Assembly: GCA_964555705.1 (NCBI GenBank)
Contig: CAZKTN010000005.1
Span: forward strand, 1-64,000
DNA length: 64,000 bases
Origin: ZLKRG44 sp964555705
GTDB lineage: Bacteria; Planctomycetota; Phycisphaerae; Phycisphaerales; SM1A02
Direction of reading: 5' to 3'
Shown: positions 49,655 through 57,789 of the stretch, piece after piece
Layout of the letters: every line of letters begins with the position of its first letter
Position numbering within the stretch: position 1 is the stretch's first letter
The notes under the pieces: model-generated
What the model saw: only the letters and a program-made list of their open reading frames with translations
What the model was told of the DNA's origin: nothing
Databases searched by the model: none
Position numbers and translations under genes: made by a program

Positions 49655-51435
49655 GCGCGATGGGCATCCCGACGCCCCTCCATGCGGATCCCGCGCTTGA
49701 CCGGGCGCTTCAGAAGGCACAGCGGGGCGACGTGAATGGGGCCATGGCGTCAGTGCAGCTGCTCCTGCGCGTGCAGCCGGACAACACCGACGCGCTGCAG
49801 GTGCTCGGCATGCTGCTGACGAAGTCAGGACGTGCCGCTGATGCGGTGCGGCACCTCGAGCGTGCCGTCGCGGTGGACCCCAACTTCGCGACCTACCGCA
49901 ACAACCTGGGCAATGCGCTGATGGAGGTGCGAAGGGCAGAGGATGCCGTGGCGCAGTTCCGCGCCGCGATCGCGCTCGACCGCAACTACTGGCGGTCGTG
50001 GCAGGGACTCGTCTCCGCGCTCCAGAAGCTTGACCGGCCAGAGGAGGCGCTCGAGACGTGCACGCGTGCGCTCGCGATGCGGCCCGACTGGCCGGCGATG
50101 ACGGCAGATGTGGCCGGCTGCCTCGAGCGTCTCGGACGGGTCGAGGAGGCGATCGACACTCTGCGCGCCGGAGTGGGCAAGGATCCCACATGCTTCCCGC
50201 TTCACGCCACGATGGTGTTCTTCATGAACTACACGGGCATCGGCCGTGAGGCGCTCGCCGATGCGCACCGGGCACTCGCACGCGCCGTGCCGCACGCGGG
50301 CCAGGCGGCACGCACCGCACCTGACCCCAACCGGCGCATCCGCCTCGGCCTCCTTTCAGGCGACCTCCGAACGCACTCAGCCGGCTACTTCGCGCTGCCG
50401 ATCGCGTGGGCGAGGCCCGACAACGTCGACATCATCTGCTTCGCGACGAACCCTCCTGCCGTCGGCGACCCGGTCGCGGCGCAGTACCGCGCGCTCAGCT
50501 CGGCATGGGTGGAGTGCGCCACGATGAGCGACGAGGGACTCGACGCCGCCATCCGCGCGCAGCACATCGACGTGCTGCTCGACCTTGCCGGCCACACCGG
50601 CATGGGCCGGCTCAATGCGCTCGGGCACAAGCCCGCGCCAGTCATCATCAATGCGATCGGGTACCCCAACACCACCGGACACCCGTGCGTCGACTACCGG
50701 ATCGTCGACTCGATCACCGACCCGCCTGGAAGCGAGCACCTGGCGACAGAGCAGCTGATCCGCATCGATCCCTGCTTCCTCAGCTACGTGCCGCCAAGCG
50801 AGTCGCCTGCGCCATCGATGCCTGCACCGGGCACCCCGCCCACCTTCGGGTCGTTCAACCTCACCACCAAGATCGGCGACACGACGGCGCAGCTCTGGGC
50901 CGGCGCGATGGCACGCGTGCCCGAGTCGCGGCTGCTCATCAAGTGCGGAAGGATGCGCAGTCCGACGGCGCGCGAGAACCTGCTCTCGCGGCTCGAGCGC
51001 GCCGGCATCGCGCGCGGGCGGGTCGAGATCCTTGAGCGCACACCCTTGATCGGCGATCACCTTGCGCTCTACAGCCGCGTGCATGTCGCGCTCGACCCGA
51101 CGCCCTACAACGGCACCACGACCACATGCGAGGCCCTCTGGATGGGCGTGCCGGTGGTCACCATGACCGGGGACCGCCATGCGTCACGCGTGAGCACGAG
51201 CCTGCTCTCGGCGGCGGGCCTCCACGAGTGGATCGCGCCGGACGCCGAGAGCTTTGCGCGGATCGCATCAGGCCTCGTGACCGACACCGCGCGGCTGGCC
51301 GCGTTCCGCGCTGATGCGCAGCGGATGCTGCAGGCGTCGCCGCTGCTTGACGGCCACGCCTACGCGGCACGCGTGCATGCGGCGATCCGCCAGTGCTGGC
51401 ATCGGTGGTGCGCGGTGCAGTCCGCAAGAGCCTGA
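49651..51435 (+). CDS. TPR protein with O-GlcNAc-transferase (SPINDLY-type) glycosyltransferase domain
   Basis: This 594-residue protein starts at GTG 49651, which overlaps the SWIM stop as GTGA; ATG 49660 is the alternative. Residues about 5-180 hold five TPR units (NTDALQVLGMLLTKSGRAAD, LGNALMEVRRAEDAVAQFR). The remainder matches the GT41 O-linked GlcNAc transferase fold: RLGLLSGDLRTHSAGYFALP, LLDLAGHTGMGRLNALGHKPAP, INAIGYPNTTGHPCVDYRI, FGSFNLTTKIGDTTAQLW, PESRLLIKCG, and VALDPTPYNGTTTTCEALWM with VPVVTMTGDRHASRVSTSLL. Such enzymes add a sugar to Ser/Thr of protein targets in the cytoplasm. The target is unknown; the operon suggests a link to the SNF2/SWIM proteins. Confidence 0.88.
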   Translation: MSAMGIPTPLHADPALDRALQKAQRGDVNGAMASVQLLLRVQPDNTDALQVLGMLLTKSGRAADAVRHLERAVAVDPNFATYRNNLGNALMEVRRAEDAVAQFRAAIALDRNYWRSWQGLVSALQKLDRPEEALETCTRALAMRPDWPAMTADVAGCLERLGRVEEAIDTLRAGVGKDPTCFPLHATMVFFMNYTGIGREALADAHRALARAVPHAGQAARTAPDPNRRIRLGLLSGDLRTHSAGYFALPIAWARPDNVDIICFATNPPAVGDPVAAQYRALSSAWVECATMSDEGLDAAIRAQHIDVLLDLAGHTGMGRLNALGHKPAPVIINAIGYPNTTGHPCVDYRIVDSITDPPGSEHLATEQLIRIDPCFLSYVPPSESPAPSMPAPGTPPTFGSFNLTTKIGDTTAQLWAGAMARVPESRLLIKCGRMRSPTARENLLSRLERAGIARGRVEILERTPLIGDHLALYSRVHVALDPTPYNGTTTTCEALWMGVPVVTMTGDRHASRVSTSLLSAAGLHEWIAPDAESFARIASGLVTDTARLAAFRADAQRMLQASPLLDGHAYAARVHAAIRQCWHRWCAVQSARA

Positions 51436-51460
51436 GGGTCGCCCGCGCGCTGCGTGGGCC

Positions 51461-52765
51461 TCACCCGGCAACCTGGCGACCCGCGTCGCGCCGATGACGC
51501 ACCCACAGCATGAGCGGGACCATCGCAATGCCAGGAAGGCCGGCCGCAACCGTGATCCAGTAGTAGCTCGCCATCCCGCTGCGCTCGGCGATGAAGCCGC
51601 TCGCGGCTGACGCGATCGCACCCCCGAGGAACATCAGCCCCGACAGCAGCGCGTACTGCGCGGCGCTGTAGCGGTGGTCGCAGAGCGACATCAGGTACGC
51701 GGTGAATGTCGCAGCGACGAGGCCGTTGCAGCCGTTCTCCACCACCACGGCGAGCGCGAAGTGAGGCATGCTGTGCGGCACCGACGCAAGCAGCGCGTAT
51801 GCGCCGTTGCTCGCGGCCTGCAGGATCCCGAACACCAGCAGGCACCGTGCGATGCCGACGCGCGCCACAATCCATCCTCCCGCAAGCGCACCCACGATCG
51901 TCACCGCGAACCCCAGGTGCTGGCGCACGAGCGCGATCTCCTCGAGCGTGTATCCCCGCCCCTTGAGGAGCGGCGCCACCATGCGGTTGCCGGCCAGGTC
52001 AGGGAGCCGGTACAGCAGCACGAACACGACGACTGCCGGCAGCCACACGCCCCACGCGCGCGCAAAGCTGCGCAGCGGGCCCGTGAGCGCCTCGCCAAGC
52101 GTGGCAGGCGCGCCGCACGTGGCCGGTTCTGGCGCAAGGAGCGTGGCCACCATGGTGCCGCCCATCATCACGCCCATGCCAAGGAATGCGGCCGACCATC
52201 CGGCGCGCGCTGCGATGAGGAGCATGAGCGAGCCTCCGGCCATCGACGCGATCCGGTAGCCCGCGACGTACGCGCTCGCGCCGGGTCCGTACGCCCACTC
52301 AGGCAGCGCATCGGTGCGGTATGCGTCGATGACGATGTCGAGGCTCGCGCTGACGACACTCAGGCTGAGGCCGAACACAGCAAACGGAAGCCACGACCAT
52401 CCTGAGGATCCGGCGTCGCCTGGCCCTGTCATCGCAAGCGCGACGAGCGCCGCCGCGCACGCAACCTGCAGCGCAACGAGCCATCCGCGCCGCCGGCCGA
52501 GCGCCCCAAGCAGCGGCACCGGATAGCGGTCAAGCAGAGGTGCCCAAAGGAACTTGAGCGCGTAGGGCATGGTGACAAGCGCAAGCAGGCCGATCTGCTC
52601 GAGAGGCACCTCCGCGTCCGCAAGCCAGAACGCGATGCCGTCGGTCACCAGCATGTAGGGCAGCCCGCTCGCGAACCCCAGCGCGCTGACGGCCACCATG
52701 ATGCGGCCCGCGCCGCCGCGCGCGAAGGAGTACGACCGTCGCTGGTGCGGGGCTGCGGCATCCAT
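51461..52765 (-). CDS. ampG: AmpG-like muropeptide permease (MFS)
   Basis: This 434-residue, 12-helix permease is of the AmpG branch of the MFS, which imports anhydro-muropeptides from cell-wall turnover. The diagnostic N terminus reads ALGFASGLPYMLV and is followed by EQIGLLALVTMPYALKFLWA, then PLLDRYPVPLLGALGRRRGW, very close to E. coli AmpG. Upstream in-frame ATGs at 52798 and 52849 exist, but ATG 52765 is preceded by TAGCGT 10 nt away and gives a normal N terminus. It is divergent from cysE and ends 25 bases from the converging glycosyltransferase gene. Sugar-phosphate or other substrates cannot be ruled out. Confidence 0.83.
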   Translation of the reverse strand: MDAAAPHQRRSYSFARGGAGRIMVAVSALGFASGLPYMLVTDGIAFWLADAEVPLEQIGLLALVTMPYALKFLWAPLLDRYPVPLLGALGRRRGWLVALQVACAAALVALAMTGPGDAGSSGWSWLPFAVFGLSLSVVSASLDIVIDAYRTDALPEWAYGPGASAYVAGYRIASMAGGSLMLLIAARAGWSAAFLGMGVMMGGTMVATLLAPEPATCGAPATLGEALTGPLRSFARAWGVWLPAVVVFVLLYRLPDLAGNRMVAPLLKGRGYTLEEIALVRQHLGFAVTIVGALAGGWIVARVGIARCLLVFGILQAASNGAYALLASVPHSMPHFALAVVVENGCNGLVAATFTAYLMSLCDHRYSAAQYALLSGLMFLGGAIASAASGFIAERSGMASYYWITVAAGLPGIAMVPLMLWVRHRRDAGRQVAG

Positions 52766-52775
52766 GCCGGGTCGG

Positions 52776-52781
52776 ACGCTA
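52776..52781 (-). promoter_or_regulatory. ampG: Putative -10 box of ampG
   Basis: TAGCGT on the minus strand ends 10 nt before ATG 52765. Confidence 0.4.
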
Positions 52782-52856
52782 CCACGCGCCTGCGACATCG
52801 CGCGCCGTGAGGCCGCGCATCGACGCCGATGCGCACGGCAGCATGCCACAGACCCA

Positions 52857-52862
52857 TAGGAT
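52857..52862 (+). promoter_or_regulatory. cysE: Putative -10 box of cysE
   Basis: TAGGAT ends 8 nt before ATG 52871. Confidence 0.45.
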
Positions 52863-52870
52863 GCGCCGCG

Positions 52871-53623
52871 ATGCCACGCTCACGTTCGCTGCCAGATCCC
52901 GACATGGTGTCCGCCTGCGCCGCTGCGCTCCCTCGCATGCTGCTGCTCGGCGAGCGCGACCGCACGTCATGGTCCGCGTGGATGGCGATGCTCGAGCGCG
53001 AGATCGCCGTCGCGTTCCGCGCCGGCCGCGCGCCGCGACCGGAAACGAGGGCTGCCGCCGCGTGCCGCACCCTGAAGCGCAAGCTCGCCGGCATCCGGCG
53101 CTCGATCCGCAGCGACCTCACCGCCGCCTACGACCGCGACCCGGCCGCGGAGTCGATCGAGGGCATTGCGCTCTGCTATCCAGGACCCCGCGCGCTGGCC
53201 GTGCACCGCATCGCGCATGCGCTTCATGAGGCGCGCGTGCCGCTTGTGCCGCGCATGATGTCGGAGTGGGCGCACGCAGCCACCGGCATCGACATCCATC
53301 CTGGCGCACGGATCGGCGACGGGTTCTTCATCGACCACGGCACAGGCGTCGTGATCGGCGAGACAACCGTCATCGGCCGCAACTGCACGCTCTACCAGGG
53401 CGTGACGCTTGGCGCGCGCAGGTTCGACCGGCACGCCGATGGCTCGCTGCGGCGCGGCGCGAAGCGCCACCCCACGCTCAGGGACGGCGTCACCGTCTAC
53501 TCGAACTCGACGATCCTCGGGGGCGCAACGGTCATCGGCCGCGGTGCGACGATCGGCGCAGGCGTATGGGTGCAGGACAGCGTGCCTGCGGGCGCCACCG
53601 TGAGGCCGCCGCCTACCCGATAG
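52871..53623 (+). CDS. cysE: Serine O-acetyltransferase CysE
   Basis: CysE acetylates serine, the first step of cysteine synthesis. From ATG 52871 the protein has 250 residues. A helical N-terminal region is followed by the left-handed beta-helix of hexapeptide repeats, including the active-site region GIDIHPGARIGDGFFIDHG and TGVVIGETTVIGRNCTLYQG, then VTLGARRF and VTVYSNSTILGGATVIGRGA. The C terminus is short and ends soon after the last repeat. The upstream open frame to 52829 is not supported; TAGGAT at 52857 marks the start. Confidence 0.92.
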   Translation: MPRSRSLPDPDMVSACAAALPRMLLLGERDRTSWSAWMAMLEREIAVAFRAGRAPRPETRAAAACRTLKRKLAGIRRSIRSDLTAAYDRDPAAESIEGIALCYPGPRALAVHRIAHALHEARVPLVPRMMSEWAHAATGIDIHPGARIGDGFFIDHGTGVVIGETTVIGRNCTLYQGVTLGARRFDRHADGSLRRGAKRHPTLRDGVTVYSNSTILGGATVIGRGATIGAGVWVQDSVPAGATVRPPPTR

Positions 53624-53652
53624 TCCGACGGGAACTGGCGCAGCGCGACCGG

Positions 53653-53670
53653 GTGCGCGCGCCCGCGCAC
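53653..53670. terminator. Hairpin between cysE and the converging EF-hand gene
   Basis: GTGCGCG (53653-53659) and CGCGCAC (53664-53670) form a perfect 7-bp stem with a 4-base loop in the 71-base convergent spacer. There is no T-run. Confidence 0.4.
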
Positions 53671-53694
53671 GATCCCATGGAGCTGCGTGATGCG

Positions 53695-55497
53695 TCAGGT
53701 CGTCGGCTGGTCGCCGCCGCCACCGCCGCCGCGCATCGACCGGAACATCTCGCGGCGCTCGTCGGTGTCGATCATTCCGTCGTTGTTCTTGTCGAACTGC
53801 TTGGCGCGCTCGCGGAACTGCTCGGGCATCTCCTCGATGCGGCCAGTGCCCCAGGGCTGGTTGCCCATCTCGCGGCCACGCGGGAGCGCTGCAATCTGCT
53901 CAGGCGTCAGCATCGACTTGATGCGCTCCACCGTGGCGTTGATGTACTCCGCGCGCTGGTCGAACATGTCGTTGACGGGGTTCGGCCCGTCGTTGCCGAA
54001 CCCGCCCGGGCCGAACGCCATGCCCCGGGTGCCCGACATCATGCCCACCACCCGCTCGATCTCCGAGCGCCGCTGCGACGGCTCCTCCTTGCGGATGGCG
54101 GTCACGAGCCTGCTGTTCCACTGCGCCAGGTCCTGCGCGTAGGTCGCCTGCATCTGCGCGAGGCCCTCCGCGACGGTCGGGTCGAGGCCCTCCATCGCCA
54201 GCGCCGCCACGAACGCGCGCGTCGCCTGGTCCTCCCGGTACACGCGGCGGTAGCTCTGCGCCATCGCGGCGTTCGTGAACCTGGCGCCGTCGCCGGCCGG
54301 CATCGTGGCGCTGATCCTCTCGACGAAGGTGTCGTTCACGTCGCGCACCTGGCGGCGGGCCGCAAGCTGGCGGTCGACGGCCGCCATCGCCTCGCGGTCG
54401 TTCGCAGAGACGATCGCCTTCAGCATCTGCGGCTCGGTGGCGTCGAGCGTGTCCTCGCGCGACTTGAGGGCTGCGTCGAGCGCAAGCTCGTACTCGTCGA
54501 GCACCTTCTTCGAGGCATCGAGCGATGCCTGCGGCAGCTGCGCCTCGTCAAGCGCAAGCAGGAGGTTGGTGCCCTCGCCCGACAGGATCGCGTCGTCCAT
54601 CGTCTTCTCTCGCCGGAGGAAGCGCTCGAAGGCGGGCCAGCGGGCGCCCTGCTCCTCGGTCAGCGTGGCCTGGATGCCGTCGACCACCGCGGCCTTCATG
54701 CGCTTCTTGGTCGCGAGCCACTGGGTCATCCCGTCGAACATGACCTGCATGGTGGCGCGCATCTCGGCGTCCTGTCCGTTGGCCTTGCGCTCGGCCATGA
54801 TCTCCTCGGTCACCTTCTCCATGCGCTCGCGGAAGTAGCGGCGGCGTGCCTCGTCGTCGAGCGGCGCCCCGCCCTCCTTCTCCATCTGCTCGAGGTCCGC
54901 CTGCACGCCCTCCATCACGCCGCGCATGCGCTCGCGCATGTCGCCGCCCATGAAGCTGCGGAAGATCTGCATCATGGAGTCCTGCATCTGCTGCCGGATC
55001 TCCTCGACCTTGGGCTGGAACTCGAGGTCGTAGTCGTTGATGAGCGTCTCGACGATCACCATCTGGCCGCCGTCGAGCCCGAGCTGCTCCTGGAAGAGCG
55101 GCACGTCACGGCGCATGAAGTCCGGCTGGAAGCGCGTCATGATGCTGCTCATCGCGCCCATGCCGCCGCGGCCACCGCCCATGCCGCCGCGGCCGCCGCC
55201 GAACATCCCACCCATGCCGCCGCGGCCTCCGCGACCGCGACCGGCCTCGCCGCCCTCGTTGCCGCCATCGCCACGGTTGCCGCGCTCTCCGCGGCCACCA
55301 CCCTGGCCCTCACCGCGTCCCTGGCCCCGGCCGCCGCCGCCTGCCTGTCCGCCCGCGCCCTGCTGCGTGCCATCCTGCGGCGACGCAGCGGCGGATGCGC
55401 CGAGATCGAGCGACATCGCGCTCGCTGCAAGCCCGAGGGCACCTGCCGCAAGAAGGGATCGAATCGAGAGCGGACGGGTAGCGGATGGACTGTGCAT
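53695..55497 (-). CDS. Secreted Gly-rich protein with a C-terminal EF-hand
   Basis: This is a 600-residue exported protein. ATG 55497 has AGGAG 6 nt upstream and opens a signal peptide (hydrophobic core LLAAGALGLAASAMS). Residues about 40-120 are a Gly/Arg/Met-rich low-complexity tract (GGRGGMGG-type). A long, highly charged helical region follows (QQMQDSMMQIFRSFMGGDMR, EIMAERKANGQDAEM) with repeated LTxEQ-type motifs (TLTEEQGARWPAF, MLTPEQIAALP). A single canonical EF-hand loop lies at residues 569-580 (DKNNDGMIDTDE), so calcium binding is likely. I know no name for the family, though similar Gly-rich EF-hand proteins are frequent in planctomycetes. It stands alone between convergent cysE and the sugar dehydrogenase. 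Confidence 0.78.
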   Translation of the reverse strand: MHSPSATRPLSIRSLLAAGALGLAASAMSLDLGASAAASPQDGTQQGAGGQAGGGGRGQGRGEGQGGGRGERGNRGDGGNEGGEAGRGRGGRGGMGGMFGGGRGGMGGGRGGMGAMSSIMTRFQPDFMRRDVPLFQEQLGLDGGQMVIVETLINDYDLEFQPKVEEIRQQMQDSMMQIFRSFMGGDMRERMRGVMEGVQADLEQMEKEGGAPLDDEARRRYFRERMEKVTEEIMAERKANGQDAEMRATMQVMFDGMTQWLATKKRMKAAVVDGIQATLTEEQGARWPAFERFLRREKTMDDAILSGEGTNLLLALDEAQLPQASLDASKKVLDEYELALDAALKSREDTLDATEPQMLKAIVSANDREAMAAVDRQLAARRQVRDVNDTFVERISATMPAGDGARFTNAAMAQSYRRVYREDQATRAFVAALAMEGLDPTVAEGLAQMQATYAQDLAQWNSRLVTAIRKEEPSQRRSEIERVVGMMSGTRGMAFGPGGFGNDGPNPVNDMFDQRAEYINATVERIKSMLTPEQIAALPRGREMGNQPWGTGRIEEMPEQFRERAKQFDKNNDGMIDTDERREMFRSMRGGGGGGDQPTT

Positions 55498-55639
55498 TGG
55501 GTGCTCCTGTGTCATTCCTGGCGTGGCCAACGGTACGGGTTGACCGGGGGCGGCCTCCCCGAGACCGCAATTCACGCAAGAAAGTCGGTGATTTGGCAGG
55601 AGTGCAGTCTAGTCCCCCGACCGCCCCCGACGGGACCGA

Positions 55640-56965
55640 CTACTGGTCGCCCGTGGGCTTCACACGCTCCTGAGCGGGCGCCGAGGCGCCACCCGCAGGC
55701 ACAATCGCATAGATCGCGCCCGGCCCGTCGTGGGACTTCTCCGTCCCGCACACGTACAGCGTGCCGTCCGTCCCCTCGCCGAAGCTTGCGGGGAAGAAGC
55801 GGGGCCTCTTCAGGATGACGGTCGGTCCGGCAGTCAGGGCTCCACCCTTCGCACGCAGCCCCCAGAACGTGCCGTACTCGTAGTCCGCGTAGATGTAGAC
55901 GCCATCGAGCTCTGGGCTCGCAGGATCGCGGCACACATAGCCGCCGGTTACTGACACTCCATCGCGGTGCGGGTACTCGGCGATCGGGTCGATGAAGGTG
56001 CCCTTCTCGTCCGCGCGGTCGGGGACGCCGCGGGTGCCGTGGAACCCCTCGCGCGGGCGCCACCCGTAGTTGCCGCCCTTCACGATGAGGTCGATCTCCT
56101 CGTAGGCATTCTGGCCCACGTCGCCAGCCCAGAGCTCGCCGGTCTTGCGGTCGAAGCTCATGCGCCAAACGTTGCGGAGCCCACTCGCCCAGATCTCCGG
56201 CCGCGCGCCTTCACGACCCACGAATGGGTTGTCCGCCGGCACCGCATACCCGCGGCCACCATCATCGCGCGTCACGTCGATTCGGATGATCTTGCCCAGC
56301 AGCGTGCCCATGTCCTGGCCGTTGCCCCATGGGTCATTGCCCGATCCGCCATCGCCGATCGACACGTAGAGCATCCCGTCCGGGCCGAAGATCGCCGTGC
56401 CCCCGTTGTGGTTCCACGCGGGGTCGTCGATCTCGATGATCGGCTTGAGCGAGTTCAGGTCGAAGGTGCCGTCCTTCGCGAGCAGCACCGATGCGAGCAC
56501 GTTGCGGTCCGCCTTTCCCTCCGATGCGCCCGCGGTGAACCACAGGTACGCGGTACGGTTCTCGGCGACGCGCGGGTCGAACGCAAGCGACAGCAGACCC
56601 TGCTCGTTGAACTTCGAGTTCACTGCTGATGAGGGGAAGTCAGCAACTGTCCTGCTCCTGGGCTCGTCACCTGATGCGTCGATCTCCAAGATCCGTCCGC
56701 GCTGCTCGACCACATACAGGATGCCTGGGCGGTCTGCGCGCGACACCACCTGCACCGGGCGCTTCAGCTGGATGTCCCGGAAGACGCGGTTGAGCCTGAT
56801 GGTCGGGATTGGCGCAGCGTCCGAGGCAGGCTGCTGCACTGCCGCCTTCGCCACGTCCTGCGAGACGGCGGGCGAATCGACCGCAGCGGTGTCGTGCGCG
56901 GCAGCTCCCGGGTCAATGCACAGCAGTGTCAGGCAGAGGGCAGCGGCCGAGCGAAGTCGTGTCAT
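55640..56965 (-). CDS. Glucose/sorbosone-dehydrogenase-like (PQQ-type) sugar dehydrogenase
   Basis: This 441-residue exported six-bladed beta-propeller is of the GSDH family (PF07995), whose members oxidize aldose sugars in the periplasm, often with PQQ. A signal peptide (LRSAAALCLTLLCIDPGAAA) leads. Then come VVSRADRPGILYVVEQRGRI, EQGLLSLAFDPR, WNHNGGTAIFGPDGMLYVSIGDGG, LLGKIIRIDV, SGLRNVWRMSFDRKTGELW, GDVGQNAYEEI and GGNYGWRPREG, the classic blade motifs. It begins at ATG 56965, overlapping the anti-sigma stop as ATGA, so it is the third gene of a sigma/anti-sigma operon and probably a target or sensor output of that regulon. PQQ use is inferred from the family. Confidence 0.88.
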   Translation of the reverse strand: MTRLRSAAALCLTLLCIDPGAAAHDTAAVDSPAVSQDVAKAAVQQPASDAAPIPTIRLNRVFRDIQLKRPVQVVSRADRPGILYVVEQRGRILEIDASGDEPRSRTVADFPSSAVNSKFNEQGLLSLAFDPRVAENRTAYLWFTAGASEGKADRNVLASVLLAKDGTFDLNSLKPIIEIDDPAWNHNGGTAIFGPDGMLYVSIGDGGSGNDPWGNGQDMGTLLGKIIRIDVTRDDGGRGYAVPADNPFVGREGARPEIWASGLRNVWRMSFDRKTGELWAGDVGQNAYEEIDLIVKGGNYGWRPREGFHGTRGVPDRADEKGTFIDPIAEYPHRDGVSVTGGYVCRDPASPELDGVYIYADYEYGTFWGLRAKGGALTAGPTVILKRPRFFPASFGEGTDGTLYVCGTEKSHDGPGAIYAIVPAGGASAPAQERVKPTGDQ

Positions 56966-57789
56966 GGCGACGGGAGCGTAGGCGAGCCTTGCGGCTTCGG
57001 CCCGTTGCCGCCGCGCGTGCGGCCCACATGACCGCCGTGCCGACCGAGCCACGCGCGACCAAGCCGTACGCACTGGTCCGGCGTCAGCATCGTGCAGAAG
57101 TCACGCACCTGCCCTGCCTCAAGGCGAAGCCGCTGGCCCAGAATGTCGTAGCGCTCCTGCACGAGCGCGCCGATGCGCGCCCTGTCCGGCTCGCTCGACT
57201 CGAGCTCGCGCACGAGGGCTGCAGTGATTGCCTCGAGTCGCTCATGGAACCCGGCGACCTGCGCCGCATCGCGCTCGCGGATCGCGTTGAGTGCGGCATC
57301 CTGGGTCGGCGTCAGGATGATGCCGCGCGTGATCGACATCGGTCCTGAATCCGCTGCCACGCCAGTGGGCGACAGGCGTGCCACATCCGCGGACATGGGC
57401 GGCACGGAGAGATCCGCCGTTCCCATCCACCATGTGGATGCGCTGCCCGCGACAAACGCGAAGAGCGCCGCGGCAGCGACCGCGCCCCATGTTGCGGCAT
57501 GGCGGCGTGCCGCACGGGCCCATCGGACTGGCGCGTGCGCCGGACGAGCGCGCACATCCCCGCAGCGCGCATGCGCCACGGCATTCCTGCATGCATCGCA
57601 CGCCGCGAGGTGGCGCTCGATGCACTCGCGGCTCGAGGCGTTTCCCGCGCCATCGATGTACTCGGCGAGCTCGATCGCGCCCGGGCATGCCCCAGCCTCG
57701 GGCACCTCGACCAGCAGCGCATGACCGATGGCAGCCAGCGGATCTGCGCCATGCGGTGCAGTCATGGGATCGCGCGAATCGTCGCTCAT
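56962..57789 (-). CDS. Anti-sigma factor with zinc finger and CnrX/CpxP-like sensor region
   Basis: This is a 275-residue single-pass membrane protein. The cytoplasmic N terminus has a ZAS-type zinc site His60-x3-Cys64-x2-Cys67 (ERHLAACDACR), which binds the cognate ECF sigma factor. One membrane helix follows (about 98-120, GAVAAAALFAFVAGS). The periplasmic part is helical with two LTxxQ-like motifs (ILTPTQDAALNAIRERDA and TMLTPDQCVRLGRA), the pattern of CpxP/Spy/CnrX-type sensors, so it may sense metal or envelope stress. It overlaps the sigma gene by ATGA at its start and the sugar dehydrogenase by ATGA at its end. Confidence 0.82.
   Translation of the reverse strand: MSDDSRDPMTAPHGADPLAAIGHALLVEVPEAGACPGAIELAEYIDGAGNASSRECIERHLAACDACRNAVAHARCGDVRARPAHAPVRWARAARRHAATWGAVAAAALFAFVAGSASTWWMGTADLSVPPMSADVARLSPTGVAADSGPMSITRGIILTPTQDAALNAIRERDAAQVAGFHERLEAITAALVRELESSEPDRARIGALVQERYDILGQRLRLEAGQVRDFCTMLTPDQCVRLGRAWLGRHGGHVGRTRGGNGPKPQGSPTLPSP

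Noticed and set aside
53266..55818. An 850-codon plus-strand open frame opposite the EF-hand gene
   Set aside because: It is His/Arg/Ala-rich and mirrors the Gly-rich and charged minus-strand gene; the minus strand has a signal peptide, a Shine-Dalgarno run and an EF-hand. Long antisense frames are expected at this GC content.
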